From contig JAXLRF010000002.1 of assembly GCA_046331225.1 (NCBI GenBank), positions 124,001 through 188,000 on the forward strand: a stretch of 64,000 bases of DNA, in the 5' to 3' direction. This DNA is from VFMC01 sp046331225 (GTDB taxonomy: Bacteria; Actinomycetota; Acidimicrobiia; Acidimicrobiales; Ilumatobacteraceae). Below are positions 7,115 to 15,950 of this stretch, piece by piece; within the stretch, counting starts at the first letter, position 1, and each line of letters begins with the position of its first letter. A model generated the notes under the pieces. The model saw only the letters and a program-made list of their open reading frames with translations. It was not told the DNA's origin and did no database searches. Made by a program: the position numbers and the translations under genes.

Positions 7115-8766
7115 TGACCGATGCCCTTGGTCGCGCCGACGGTGTCGATCGCGTGGCCCTTCAGGCGCTTGTAGTCGACCTTGCCGTTGGGAGCACGGCC
7201 GATCGTGTCGACCAGCACCAGATTGCGTGGCGCCTTGTACGCAGCGAGATGCTGCTTGACGTGGTCGCTCAGCTCGGCGAGCGACGGGCTCGCGCCGTCC
7301 TCGGCCTCGACGACCGCGCAGATGGTCTCGCCGAAGCGAGGGTCGGGTAGGCCGACCGCCACCGCGTCGCGCACCAGCGGGTGCGTCTTCAGCGCTTCCT
7401 CGACCTCCTCGGGGAACACCTTCTCGCCACCCGTGTTGATGCACACCGACCCACGGCCGAGCAGCTTCAGGCTGCCGTCCTCGTTCACCTCGGCGAAGTC
7501 GCCGGGCACGCTCCACCGACGACCCTCGTACGTGCGGAACGTCGAGGCCGTCTTCGCCTCGTCCTTGTAGTAGCCGAGCGGGATGAACCCGCCGACGGCC
7601 ACCATGCCCTGCTCGCCCGATCGGGGCTTCACACGCCGGCCGTCGTCGGTGAACACCGCGCAGTTCGCGCCGAGCGCGAACCGGGCCGTCTGCTCGGCCT
7701 GACCGGCAACACTGACCGACCCGCCCATACCCACGGCCTCGCTCGAGCCGAAGCTGTCGAACAACGCCACCTGCGGGATGTGCTTCAGCAGGCCGGCCTT
7801 GTTCTCCTTGCTCCACATGACACCCGACGACACCATCATCAGCAGGCTCGAGGTGTCGAAACGGCCCGGGTCCTCCTCGAGCTGATCGAGCATCGGACCG
7901 GCGAACGCCTGGCCGACGATGATCAGGTTGTTGACGCGACGCTGCTCGATGGTGCGGAACAGCTCGACCACGTCGAACTTGCGGTTCACCAGGGTCACCA
8001 CGCACCCGCCGCTCGCCAGCGAGTTGAGCGCCGAGAACTGGCCGGTGCCGTGCATCAGCGGCGCCGCCGTCAGCGTCACCATCCCGGCCGGCGCGGCCTT
8101 CACGCGCTCGACGATCTCGGGCACGCCGCTCGCCGCCGGGATGCCCAGCACCGCGTTACCGCCGCCACCGAGCACGTTGAACAGGTCGTCCTGACGCCAC
8201 ATCACGCCCTTCGGCATGCCGGTGGTGCCACCCGTGTAGAGCAACAGCAGGTCGTCGCCGCTGCGACTCCAGCTCGGCGCCGGCGTCGCGCCCGTGGTGA
8301 CGACGTCTTCGTACTTGGCCGCCCAGTCGGGGCCGGCACCGGTCTCGTCGGCGGCGACGATCCACCGCTTCACCTTGGGCAGGTTGCCGCGGATGCCGTC
8401 GAGCAGATCGGTGAAGCACGCGTGGAACACCACGGCCTCGGCGTCGGCGTTGTCGAACAGATAGGTGATCTCGTCGGGGCCGTAGCGGTAGTTGGTGTTC
8501 ACCGGTGCCATCGCCACCTTGAACGCCGCCGTCATGGTCTCGAGGTACTCGACGCCGTTGTACAGGTAACACGCCACCTTGGCACCCTGGCCGATGCCCG
8601 CTGCGACGAAGTCCGCCGCGAGTGCGTTGGCGCGCTGATCGAACTCGCCCCACGTGATCACCCGGTCGCCGTTGATCTGGCACGGCCGGTCGGGCACCGC
8701 CGCGGCGACGGCCTCGTAGATGTCGGCAAGGTTCCAGTCGGTGGCCGGAGCTGCAGTGTCGGACAT
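7111..8766 (-). CDS. Fatty-acyl-CoA synthetase (AMP-binding enzyme)
   Basis: A 551-residue ANL-family enzyme that activates a carboxylic acid to its acyl-CoA through an acyl-adenylate. Motifs: phosphate loop LLLLYTGGTTGMPKGVMW near 165-180, DSFGSSEAVGMG (A5), the hinge with GRGSVCINTGGEKVFPEEVEEAL (A8) and the catalytic lysine in GRAPNGKVDYKRLK. The start ATG 8766 is preceded by GGGGGG 3-8 nt upstream. It is the first gene of a two-gene operon with the isocitrate lyase-family gene. The substrate is unknown; the closest type in memory is actinobacterial FadD acting on fatty or steroid side-chain acids. Confidence 0.88.
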   Translation of the reverse strand: MSDTAAPATDWNLADIYEAVAAAVPDRPCQINGDRVITWGEFDQRANALAADFVAAGIGQGAKVACYLYNGVEYLETMTAAFKVAMAPVNTNYRYGPDEITYLFDNADAEAVVFHACFTDLLDGIRGNLPKVKRWIVAADETGAGPDWAAKYEDVVTTGATPAPSWSRSGDDLLLLYTGGTTGMPKGVMWRQDDLFNVLGGGGNAVLGIPAASGVPEIVERVKAAPAGMVTLTAAPLMHGTGQFSALNSLASGGCVVTLVNRKFDVVELFRTIEQRRVNNLIIVGQAFAGPMLDQLEEDPGRFDTSSLLMMVSSGVMWSKENKAGLLKHIPQVALFDSFGSSEAVGMGGSVSVAGQAEQTARFALGANCAVFTDDGRRVKPRSGEQGMVAVGGFIPLGYYKDEAKTASTFRTYEGRRWSVPGDFAEVNEDGSLKLLGRGSVCINTGGEKVFPEEVEEALKTHPLVRDAVAVGLPDPRFGETICAVVEAEDGASPSLAELSDHVKQHLAAYKAPRNLVLVDTIGRAPNGKVDYKRLKGHAIDTVGATKGIGQ

Positions 8767-8843
8767 GGTCCCCCCAAGAGACGGTGTCGGTTCGGATTCC
8801 CCCACGGCCGCCTGGCCGGCGGCGCCGACGACCGTAGCGAAGA

Positions 8844-9215
8844 TCAGCCGCGCCGTCGCAGGCGGATCGGCCCCTTCGCCGTCGCCGGGTCGACCACTCT
8901 GCCGCCCTGGGTGATCTCGATCCGCTCGGCCGCCACCAACCGTCGGGCCGCCCGACGCGCCGGCTCCATCAACGGACGCCAGTCCTCGCCACCCACCGCC
9001 CGAGCCGCCTCGGACGGACAGATGGTGGCGCCACGGGCACGGGCGTCGAGCAACGTCTCGATCGCGTGCTCGAGCCGGCGGTCGATGTCCGAAGGTTTCG
9101 AGCGCCGGCACCCGTCGCTGCAGTAGCGCACCTCGTCCCAGTTGCGCGCCCACTTCGCCCGCCACTCGATCGTGCGCCCGCACGTCGCACACGTCTTGGG
9201 CTCGTGAACCCCCAT
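8844..9215 (-). CDS. DUF2256/DUF3253 zinc-ribbon protein
   Basis: A 123-residue protein. Residues ~5-36 hold a zinc-ribbon-like Cys pattern (CATCGRTIEWRAKW...VRYCSDGCRR), the hallmark of DUF2256. The remainder (RRLEHAIETLLDARARGATICPSEAARAVGG, then RRAARRLVAAERIEITQGGRVV) matches DUF3253, a winged-helix-like domain. The combination suggests nucleic-acid binding, but no function is established. The start ATG 9215 has TACCTT ending 6 nt upstream, a leaderless promoter. Confidence 0.8.
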   Translation of the reverse strand: MGVHEPKTCATCGRTIEWRAKWARNWDEVRYCSDGCRRSKPSDIDRRLEHAIETLLDARARGATICPSEAARAVGGEDWRPLMEPARRAARRLVAAERIEITQGGRVVDPATAKGPIRLRRRG

Positions 9216-9722
9216 GCGCCGAAGGTACCCCCGTTCATGTCGCGAACTTCGGCCCCTGGAGACCGAATCGCGCGACACGAACGAGGCGATCGCCTGCCCG
9301 ACCGCCGCACCGCACCGTCCAGCGCATGCGTTCCGCCCCGGAACCCACACGAGCGTGACCGACAGAGATGCTCCCGAAGACGAAGGGTGCTGCAGCCAAC
9401 CCCCGGAAGCTCACACGCACGTTCTCGTCATGCCCAGACGCCGCTGGAGGTCGTTCGAGCATGACGAGAACGAGGACCCCGTTCATTGTCACGTCGGTGT
9501 ACCGCCCACCGGTACGTCAAGAGACACGAACGGCCGAACCCGCCTCACGGCCGTCCCGACGCCACCCTGCAGAGCATGGGTTCCGCCCGTGTTCGCACCG
9601 TCCACGTCAACGGACCGCAATCGGCTCATCCGGAACCGTTCATGTCACCGCATCCGGCCCCACGCACCGGCACTCACGAGATGAACGCACGTCGCCCCAG
9701 CTCACGCCACCCGAACAGGCGC
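9216..9722. other. Long non-coding gap with palindromic elements
   Basis: No convincing gene lies here; the open frames have skewed composition and no recognisable domain. The region is occupied by four palindromes of 51-53 bp (separate entry) and short palindromes such as GTTCCGCCCCGGAAC near 9329-9343. It separates a minus-strand gene start (9215) from a plus-strand gene start (9807), so both promoters face outward from it. Confidence 0.6.
9232..9687. repeat. Four ~52-bp palindromic (REP-like) elements
   Basis: Units: 9232-9283, 9420-9472, 9480-9532 and 9637-9687. Each begins CGTTCNNGTC (or close) and ends with its reverse complement about 42 bp later. The second has perfect 14-bp arms (9420-9433, 9459-9472). 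The others have arms CGTTCATGTC / GACACGAACG with at most two changes. Inside most arms lies a further stem, so each unit could fold as one hairpin in DNA or RNA. Common length and diverged sequence imply one family copied locally. Confidence 0.7.
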
Positions 9723-9806
9723 CTGACTGACTCGCAGATCAGGCTGACCGGCGAGTGACTCAGTTTGACTGACACACCAGTCAGTCGCGTGCTACGATGT
9801 GGCGCC
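9723..9806 (+). promoter_or_regulatory. Promoter and stacked operators of the saccharopine dehydrogenase-like gene
   Basis: A -10 hexamer TACGAT (9793-9798) ends 8 nt before the ATG at 9807, giving a leaderless transcript. Just upstream is a 20-bp inverted repeat, GACTGAC-6 bp-GTCAGTC (9767-9786), with the look of a TetR-family operator. Further up is a second inverted repeat with 13-bp arms matching at 12 positions (9723-9735 and 9751-9763). The same TGACTGA core recurs in both, suggesting a dimeric regulator with two sites. Confidence 0.65.
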
Positions 9807-11030
9807 ATGAGAGTTCTCGTCGTGGGTTCCGGTGGCGTCGGGGCGGCCTTCGCCTCCATCGCCGCCCGTCGTCCGGTGTTCGAACAGATCGTGGTGGCCG
9901 ACATCGATGCCGACCGCGCCGCACGTGCGGCCGCCACCGCGGGCTCCCCTCGCGTCACGTCCGTCAAGGCCGACGCGTCGAGCCGCGCCGAGCTGGTCGC
10001 ACTGATCCGCTCGTGCCGCGCCGACATCGTCGTCAACGCGTGCGACCCGCGCCTCAACCCGCCGATCTTCGACGCCGCCTTCGAAGCCGGCTGCCACTAC
10101 CTCGACATGGCGATGCACATGTCGACCCCGCACCCGACCGACCCGTACAACACCCCCGGCGTCATGCTGGGCGACGCCCAGTTCGCCGTCGCCCACGAGT
10201 GGGAGGCCCGCGGCCAGCTCGCCCTCGTCGGCATGGGCGTCGAACCCGGCTTCTCCGACGTCGTCGCCCGCTACGCCGCCGACCACCTGTTCAGCCGCAT
10301 CGACGAGATCGGCGTCCGCGACGGCAGCGACCTCGTCATCGACGGCTTCGCCTTCGCCCCCACCTTCTCGATCTGGACCACGATCGAGGAGTGCCTCAAC
10401 CCGCCGATCGTCTACGAGCGCGAGCGCGGCTGGTTCACCACCGCCCCGTTCAGCGAGCCGGAGACCTTCGTGTTCCCCGAGGGCATCGGCCCGCTCGGCT
10501 GCGTCAACGTCGAGCACGAAGAAGTGCTCCTCATGCCGCGATGGATCGACGTCGACCGTGTCACCTTCAAGTACGGCCTCGGCGACGAGTTCCTCGACAT
10601 CCTCGCCACGCTGCACAAGCTGGGCCTCGACAGCACCAAGCCCGTCAAGGTGCGCGGCATGGACGTGTCGCCGCGCGACCTCGTCGCCGCGGTGCTGCCC
10701 AACCCGGCCGAGCTCGGCGACCGCATGCGCGGCCGCACCTGCGCCGGCTCGCTCGTGCGCGGCCTCGCCAAGGACGGCACGCCGAAGGAGACGTACCTCT
10801 ACCAGATCGTCGACAACGAGTGGACGATGCGCGAGTACGGCCACCAGGCCGTCGTCTGGCAGACCGCCGTCCACCCCGTCGTCGCCTGCGAACTCCTCGC
10901 ACAGGGCGTCTGGCAGGGCGCCGGCGTGCTCGGCCCCGAGGCCTTCGACGCCGTGCCGTTCCTCGACCTGCTCGTCGAGCACCGCGTGCCCCACGTGGTC
11001 GAGGACCGACGCAAGCTCGCCGTCGCCTGA
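9807..11030 (+). CDS. Saccharopine dehydrogenase-like oxidoreductase
   Basis: A 407-residue protein with an N-terminal Rossmann fold (MRVLVVGSGGVGAAFASIAARR) and the arrangement of saccharopine dehydrogenase/carboxynorspermidine synthase-type enzymes: ADIVVNACDPRLNPPIFDAAFEAGCHYLDMA, then VGMGVEPGFSDVVARYAADHL, then a C-terminal domain. The family oxidises or reduces secondary-amine opine-like compounds with NAD(P). ATG 9807 is chosen over a TTG at 9765 because of the -10 at 9793-9798. It is monocistronic, behind operator-like repeats. The substrate (lysine, polyamine or other) cannot be told. Confidence 0.82.
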   Translation: MRVLVVGSGGVGAAFASIAARRPVFEQIVVADIDADRAARAAATAGSPRVTSVKADASSRAELVALIRSCRADIVVNACDPRLNPPIFDAAFEAGCHYLDMAMHMSTPHPTDPYNTPGVMLGDAQFAVAHEWEARGQLALVGMGVEPGFSDVVARYAADHLFSRIDEIGVRDGSDLVIDGFAFAPTFSIWTTIEECLNPPIVYERERGWFTTAPFSEPETFVFPEGIGPLGCVNVEHEEVLLMPRWIDVDRVTFKYGLGDEFLDILATLHKLGLDSTKPVKVRGMDVSPRDLVAAVLPNPAELGDRMRGRTCAGSLVRGLAKDGTPKETYLYQIVDNEWTMREYGHQAVVWQTAVHPVVACELLAQGVWQGAGVLGPEAFDAVPFLDLLVEHRVPHVVEDRRKLAVA

Positions 11031-11114
11031 GCCGCATCACGGTCGGGCCGCGCGTGCGCCGCACCCGTGCGGGTGGTGCCCGACCGCCCCGATCGGCTGG
11101 CACACTGGTCGGCC

Positions 11115-11369
11115 GTGTCGACCCTTCGCAAGCGTGACGTCGAGGCCCTGATGGGCACCTACGACAGCGATCCCGTCGGCGCGCTCGCCACCGCCATGCA
11201 GCGTGCGCTCGACCTGCCCGGCGAGGTGTTCCCCGCGCTGGTCCGCGCCGCCGGATTCCCCGCCGAGCGCCAGCGTCGTCTGCTCGACCACGACGTCCGC
11301 GCGCTCGACGAGCTCGCCCGCGAGCTCAACGAGACGCGCACCCTCGGCGCCGATCACGCAGCCGGCTGA
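11115..11369 (+). CDS. Small helical hypothetical protein
   Basis: An 84-residue, mostly helical protein (VSTLRKRDVEALMGTYDSDPVGALATAMQRALDLPG). It is rich in Ala, Arg and Leu and has no membrane segment. GTG 11115 is preferred over an upstream ATG at 11067 because CACACT lies 8 nt before it, resembling the leaderless promoters of this window, and the protein N-terminus reads more naturally. It sits 22 bp upstream of the polysaccharide deacetylase. I do not recognise the family. Confidence 0.6.
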   Translation: MSTLRKRDVEALMGTYDSDPVGALATAMQRALDLPGEVFPALVRAAGFPAERQRRLLDHDVRALDELARELNETRTLGADHAAG

Positions 11370-11391
11370 GCCGCCCGTAGCATCAGCTCCC

Positions 11392-12243
11392 GTGGACCGG
11401 CGGACCTTCCTGCGACGTGCGGGGCTCGGCAGCGCCGGCGTCGCCGCCGTGGCCGCCCCTGCCGGCACCTACGCCCTCGGCCACCACCTCGGCTCCACCC
11501 AGCTGGCCGGCAACTACCAGGAGACCGTCAAGGCCGGCCAGCAGCGCGGCGCGGTCAACGTGTGGTGGAGCGTCGAGGCCGATCAGAAGGTGCTCGCGCT
11601 CACCTTCGACGACGGCCCCACCGAGCAGTTCAGCGGCACCGTGCTCGACATCCTCGCCCGCTACGAGGTGCCCGCCACGTTCTTCTTGATCGGCGAGAAC
11701 GTGCGCCGTCACCCCGACCTGGTGCGCCGCATGATCGACGAAGGCCACCTGGTCGCCAACCACACCTTCGACCACTACAGCGCCGCCATCCAGTCGGTCG
11801 ACGACGTGCGCCGCACCATCGAACAGGGCGCCGACGCCGTCGCCGAGCTGCTCGGCGACCGTCCACGCTGGTTTCGACCGGTGAAGGGCCACGTCACCGG
11901 CTCGGTACTCGCCACCGCCTCGTCGCTCGGCCACGACATCGCCCTGTGGTCGGTGAGCCGCGACCCCGGGGTGGGCACCGCCACCGACGACGTGGTCGGC
12001 GTGCGCGACAACTACATCGACGGCATCCACGACGGCGCGATCGTGATCTTCCACGACGGCATCGGCCGCTCGGCCTTCGCCGCCACCGGCCCCGACGACG
12101 AACTGGTCCTCGCCCGGAAGACCGAGATCGAGGCGATGCCCGAGGTGCTCGAGCGCTACCTGGCCGACGGCTACCGCTTCCTCACCGCGAGCGAGCTCAT
12201 CGACGAACACGACCCCCGGCTCCGACGCAGCACCGGCGACTGA
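11392..12243 (+). CDS. Exported polysaccharide deacetylase (NodB homology)
   Basis: A 283-residue secreted carbohydrate esterase family 4 enzyme. The N-terminus has a twin-arginine signal (DRRTFLRRAGLGSAGVAAVAA). The NodB domain follows at about 65-265: TFDDGP (catalytic Asp and metal Asp), NHTFDH (metal His pair H-x3-H), RPVKGH and VIFHDG. Such enzymes remove acetyl groups from peptidoglycan or other N-acetylglucosamine polymers. The start is GTG 11392 with TAGCAT ending 8 nt upstream. Export by Tat rather than Sec is inferred from the RR motif. Confidence 0.88.
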   Translation: MDRRTFLRRAGLGSAGVAAVAAPAGTYALGHHLGSTQLAGNYQETVKAGQQRGAVNVWWSVEADQKVLALTFDDGPTEQFSGTVLDILARYEVPATFFLIGENVRRHPDLVRRMIDEGHLVANHTFDHYSAAIQSVDDVRRTIEQGADAVAELLGDRPRWFRPVKGHVTGSVLATASSLGHDIALWSVSRDPGVGTATDDVVGVRDNYIDGIHDGAIVIFHDGIGRSAFAATGPDDELVLARKTEIEAMPEVLERYLADGYRFLTASELIDEHDPRLRRSTGD

Positions 12244-12264
12244 TCGTCACCTGCCGCCAGCGCG

Positions 12265-12753
12265 TCAGCCGACGGCGCCGATCACCGGCTGCGCGGGCCG
12301 CACCCGTTGATCGAACCCGGCCTCGGTGGGCAGGAACCCGTTGCGATCGGGCCACAGCAGTTGCACCACCTGGTACGGCCCACCCCGGTACCACGCCGTC
12401 GCCACCGTGGTGAGCTCGCCCCACTCGTCCACGTCGATGGGTGCGAAAACGCAGCGCAGGTCGTTGTCGAACAGGCCCACCAGCTCGACCCCCAACGGGA
12501 TCTGCGTGCCCCCGCGCAGCATGTCGGCCACCAACTCCATCAGCCCGTTGGTCGCCACGGGCGTGAGCCCGAACACGAGCACCTCCGGGAAGTCGAACGC
12601 GGCGGGGAACCCGATCGTGTACGCATAGCCCGGCACCGGCGGCTCGATGTCGGTCCGGGCCGGCACCGGCTCGAGGGCCCAGCCGTTGGTCTCGATCATC
12701 CACTCGATCTTCTCGGCGTGCGGGATGTGGAAGTCGGGCAGCTCGGCGGCCAT
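12265..12753 (-). CDS. DUF4262 protein
   Basis: A 162-residue protein with the DUF4262 signature: PGYAYTIGFPAAFDFPEVLVFGL near 42-64, then a second half ending in WYRGGPYQVVQLLWPDRNGFLPTE. The family is widespread in actinobacteria and has no assigned role. The start ATG 12753 has TACGGT ending 6 nt upstream. It is convergent with the polysaccharide deacetylase gene (21 bp between stops). Confidence 0.85.
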   Translation of the reverse strand: MAAELPDFHIPHAEKIEWMIETNGWALEPVPARTDIEPPVPGYAYTIGFPAAFDFPEVLVFGLTPVATNGLMELVADMLRGGTQIPLGVELVGLFDNDLRCVFAPIDVDEWGELTTVATAWYRGGPYQVVQLLWPDRNGFLPTEAGFDQRVRPAQPVIGAVG

Positions 12754-12805
12754 GGATCGACCGTAGCCCGGCTCCCGCGAGCCGGATGCGACACCCGACC
12801 GAGCG

Positions 12806-13861
12806 TCAGATCAGCGATTCGGCACCGACGTCGAGCACGTGGCGAGTGTGCCGCGTGATCATCGCCGTGAACATCGGCTCGGACCGCTCGGTGGTGGCCA
12901 CGATCTGCGACGCGACCACGGTCATGATCACCCCGGCGTAGGCACCACGTGCGTACTGCCGCCACAGTTCGGCGTCGTCGATCTGCACGCCGTACCCGCG
13001 CAGCGCCTCGCCGTACTCGCGCACCAGATCGACCTCGATCGCTCGGCGGTCGTCGGGCAACGGCCCCGCGCCCATGAAGTAGCTGACGTCGTTGAGCCCC
13101 GGTCCGTGACCCGGCGACTGCCAGTCGACCGCGGCCACCGGATAGCCACCCTGCGGCGAGGCGAACATCAGGTTGTCGAGGCGGTAGTCGCCGTGGGTGA
13201 CCGTGAGCGGCACGTCGGCACGATCGGCCCAGTCGGCCACGCGATCGGCGAACGCCGTCACCACCCGCTGCTGGTCGTCGTCGAGGTACTTCGCGTAGGT
13301 GCCCATGAACCCGGGCAGGAAGAGCGCGTACATGCCGGCCAGCTGATCGGCGTCGGCCCGCGACGTGCGACGGCCCAACCAGTCGACGTCGTTCAGCGTC
13401 GGATCGTCCCAGCGCGGCCCGTGCAGACGGGCCAGCTCGAGCACCGCGGTGCGGGCCTGCACGACGTTGCAGCCCGTCAGCTGATCGCCCTGCTCGGCGG
13501 GCGCGAGGTCCTCGAGGATCAGCACGAAGTCGCCGCTCGACTCGTCCCAGTCGGCGTGATGGCAGTGCGCCACACGGATGTCGAGCGTGCCCACGAGGTC
13601 TCGGTAGAACTTGACCTCGCGCTCGTAGTTGCGCAGCGCGATGCCGGTGGCACGGCTGGTCTCGTCGGGCGACGGCAGCTTGGCCACGACGGTGCGAGGC
13701 GCGTCGCCCGCGTCGCCCGCATAGGTGAGCGACAGCCGCAGGTTCATGCCCACCAGGCCGTCGCCGATGCGCTTCACGTGCACGTCGGCGACCTCGTGAC
13801 CGAGCACCTCGCTCAGCCAAGCAGTGGTCATCCAGTCGGGTGCGAGTTCGTGGTCGCTCAT
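12806..13861 (-). CDS. Aminoglycoside phosphotransferase-fold (small-molecule kinase) protein
   Basis: A 351-residue protein kinase-like fold protein of the APH/EcKinase type. The ATP-binding half has VVAKLPSPDETSR; the catalytic loop is THGDYRLDNLMF (HxDxxxxN) and the metal-binding Asp is in VAAVDWQSPGHGPGLNDVSYFMG. Despite the family name, such genes in actinobacteria mostly serve unknown metabolites and not drug resistance. It follows the MFS transporter gene by 12 bp on the same strand, so the pair probably forms an operon. A TAGGGT hexamer overlapping the MFS stop ends 9 nt before its ATG. Confidence 0.83.
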   Translation of the reverse strand: MSDHELAPDWMTTAWLSEVLGHEVADVHVKRIGDGLVGMNLRLSLTYAGDAGDAPRTVVAKLPSPDETSRATGIALRNYEREVKFYRDLVGTLDIRVAHCHHADWDESSGDFVLILEDLAPAEQGDQLTGCNVVQARTAVLELARLHGPRWDDPTLNDVDWLGRRTSRADADQLAGMYALFLPGFMGTYAKYLDDDQQRVVTAFADRVADWADRADVPLTVTHGDYRLDNLMFASPQGGYPVAAVDWQSPGHGPGLNDVSYFMGAGPLPDDRRAIEVDLVREYGEALRGYGVQIDDAELWRQYARGAYAGVIMTVVASQIVATTERSEPMFTAMITRHTRHVLDVGAESLI

Positions 13862-13873
13862 CGGCCGAGGACC

Positions 13874-15100
13874 CTAACCCCCGTCGGTGTGCGCGATCAG
13901 ATCGAGGGTGCGCCAGATGAGCAGCAGGATCAGCGCCGATCCGGCGAAGGCGAACCAGAACGGCGCCGTCACACCCCACGCACCGGCGAGCACGCCACCC
14001 AACCCGGCGCCCACCACCAACCCGCCGAACACACCGAGCAGATACGCCGATGCGACACGCCCCTGCAACTCGAGCGGCACGGCCCGCTGGCGAATGCTCA
14101 TGACGGTGGCACCCCATGCGGCCTCGTGCATGCCGAACACGAACAGCACGGGCAGCGCGATCCACGGCGTGCGCGCCGTGGCGAGCGTGAGGTGCGTGCC
14201 GGTCTCGATGACCAGGCCCGCCCGCATCACATTGGCCAGGCTCACACGACTGGTGAGGCGCGGGTAGAGCCCCGAGCTGATCAGCGCCCCGATCGCGCTG
14301 ACGGTCGTCAGCACACCGAACCCCACCTTGCCCATACCCAACCGCTCGGTCGCGACCAGCACCAGCACCGACCACGCGGCCCCGAAGGTCACGTTGAACG
14401 ACACCACCGTCAACGTGAGTGTGCGCACCGGCCCGTGATGCCACAGCCAGCGCAGCCCCTCGGCGATCTCGTGCCGCGCGTCACGAGCCTCGCCCGAGCG
14501 CACCGGCATCGGCAACGACACCCGGGCCAGCACCAGCGCGCCGTAGCCGAACAGCACCACCTGCGCAGCGAGCGGCCAGGCGATCCCGGCCGCGAACAGG
14601 AACGCTCCGAGCGGCGGACCGGCCAACTGGTTCACCACCACGTGACCGGCGTTGAACCGTGAGTTCGCGAGCCCGAGATCGTCGCTCTCGACGATCATCG
14701 GCATCAGCGTGCCGGAGGTGGTGTCGGCGAACACCTCGGCCACCCCGAGCACGAACACCGCGACCAGCACCAAGCCCACCGACAGCACGTCGAGCCCCAC
14801 CGCGATCGTCAGCCCGAGCATCACCGCCGCCCGACCGAGGTTCGCGCCCATCACGATCCGCTTCCGGTCGTGCCGATCGGCGATCACCCCGGCGTACAGA
14901 CCGAACATCAACCACGGCAGCCGTTGCAGCAGCGCCGCCATCGCCACCAGGAACGCGCGGTCGGTCTGCGAGGCCACCAGCAGCGGACCCGCCGCGAGCC
15001 CGACCCCGTCACCGAGGTTGGTGATCCACGACGACGCCAACAGACGGCGGTACGCGACCCCCAGGCGCGCCGGGCTGATGGTGTCGAGGACCCGGCTCAT
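13874..15100 (-). CDS. MFS transporter (EntS/MFS_3 type)
   Basis: A 408-residue major facilitator protein with about 11-12 membrane helices. The N-terminal half has AGVIADRHDRKRIVMGANLGRA, the classical loop 2-3 motif (GxxADRxxRK). The C-terminal half includes VPLELQGRVASAYLLGVFGGLVVGAGLGG, a pattern of enterobactin exporter-like or macrolide-efflux MFS. It is the first gene of a probable operon with an APH-fold kinase, so the two may act on one compound; that is inference. The ATG has TAGGTT 9 nt upstream. Confidence 0.87.
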   Translation of the reverse strand: MSRVLDTISPARLGVAYRRLLASSWITNLGDGVGLAAGPLLVASQTDRAFLVAMAALLQRLPWLMFGLYAGVIADRHDRKRIVMGANLGRAAVMLGLTIAVGLDVLSVGLVLVAVFVLGVAEVFADTTSGTLMPMIVESDDLGLANSRFNAGHVVVNQLAGPPLGAFLFAAGIAWPLAAQVVLFGYGALVLARVSLPMPVRSGEARDARHEIAEGLRWLWHHGPVRTLTLTVVSFNVTFGAAWSVLVLVATERLGMGKVGFGVLTTVSAIGALISSGLYPRLTSRVSLANVMRAGLVIETGTHLTLATARTPWIALPVLFVFGMHEAAWGATVMSIRQRAVPLELQGRVASAYLLGVFGGLVVGAGLGGVLAGAWGVTAPFWFAFAGSALILLLIWRTLDLIAHTDGG

Positions 15101-15170
15101 GGCCAGTCGAACCTAGTGGCCGACGCGCGTCGCTGCCGGGCCGGTTTCGAGCCCTCACCACGGCCGTCGC

Positions 15171-15950
15171 TCAGCGACCGGCCAGGTCCTCCACCACCTG
15201 GTTGCCACCGTCGACCACCAGCAGCGCCCCGGTCACGTACGACGCGTCGGGCGACGCCAGGAACTCGATCGCGGCGGCCACTTCGTCGGCCGTGCCGCTG
15301 CGACCCACCGGCGACGCCGCCCCCGCGCGACGCTCGCCGTCGGTGGCCGACGGCGTGTCGATCCATCCCGGCGCGAGCGCGTTGACCGTGATGCCGGCAC
15401 CCGCGACCTCGAGCGACAGCGTGCGCGTGAGGCCGAGCATCCCGGCCTTCGCCGCGGCGTAGCCACCCGCCCGCTCGAAGGCCGACACCGGCCCGGTGGT
15501 CGACGCGACGTTGACGATCCGGCCGTACCCCTGCGCGCGCATCCGCGGCACCACTGCACGGCACACCAGGAACGCCGTCGTCAGGTTGCGCGACATCGTG
15601 TCGTCCCAGTCGGCGAGCGACGTCTCCTCGATCGTCGTCGCCGCGTCGGTGCCCGCGCCGAGCGACGTCATGCCCGCGTTGTTGACGACCACGTCGAGCC
15701 GCACACCCGGATCGAGCGACCCGACGAGCGCACGCACCGCCGCCTCGTCGCGCAGGTCGCACAGCCGCCCCTCGGCCGACCAACCCTCCGCCACCAGCTC
15801 GGCCGCACGGTCGTGGATCCGGTCGGTCGTCGCCACGAGCACCACGCGGTGACCCCGACGCGCCAGCCGGCGAGCGGCGGCGAACCCGATGCCACCAGCG
15901 CTGCCGGCACCGGTGACCAACGCCAGGGAACCACGCTGCGGATCGGGCAC
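15171..15950 (-). CDS. Short-chain dehydrogenase/reductase
   Basis: A 259-residue SDR of the FabG-like type. Cofactor motif: LVTGAGSAGGIGFAAARRLA; NNAG at about 90; active-site Ser in VASTTG; YAAAKAG (YxxxK); and VNALAPGWIDTPSA, with VTGALLVVDGGNQV at the end. Asp after beta-3 (DLRDE) is consistent with nucleotide binding. The start is GTG 15950; a TACTGT hexamer (15957-15962) ends 6 nt upstream and overlaps the -10 of the divergent phytanoyl-CoA dioxygenase-like gene. The substrate is unknown. Confidence 0.87.
   Translation of the reverse strand: MPDPQRGSLALVTGAGSAGGIGFAAARRLARRGHRVVLVATTDRIHDRAAELVAEGWSAEGRLCDLRDEAAVRALVGSLDPGVRLDVVVNNAGMTSLGAGTDAATTIEETSLADWDDTMSRNLTTAFLVCRAVVPRMRAQGYGRIVNVASTTGPVSAFERAGGYAAAKAGMLGLTRTLSLEVAGAGITVNALAPGWIDTPSATDGERRAGAASPVGRSGTADEVAAAIEFLASPDASYVTGALLVVDGGNQVVEDLAGR

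Noticed and set aside
9214..9684. Plus-strand open frames in the 9.2-9.7 kb gap
   Set aside because: They run through the palindromic units, show no recognisable domain and have no usual start signal.
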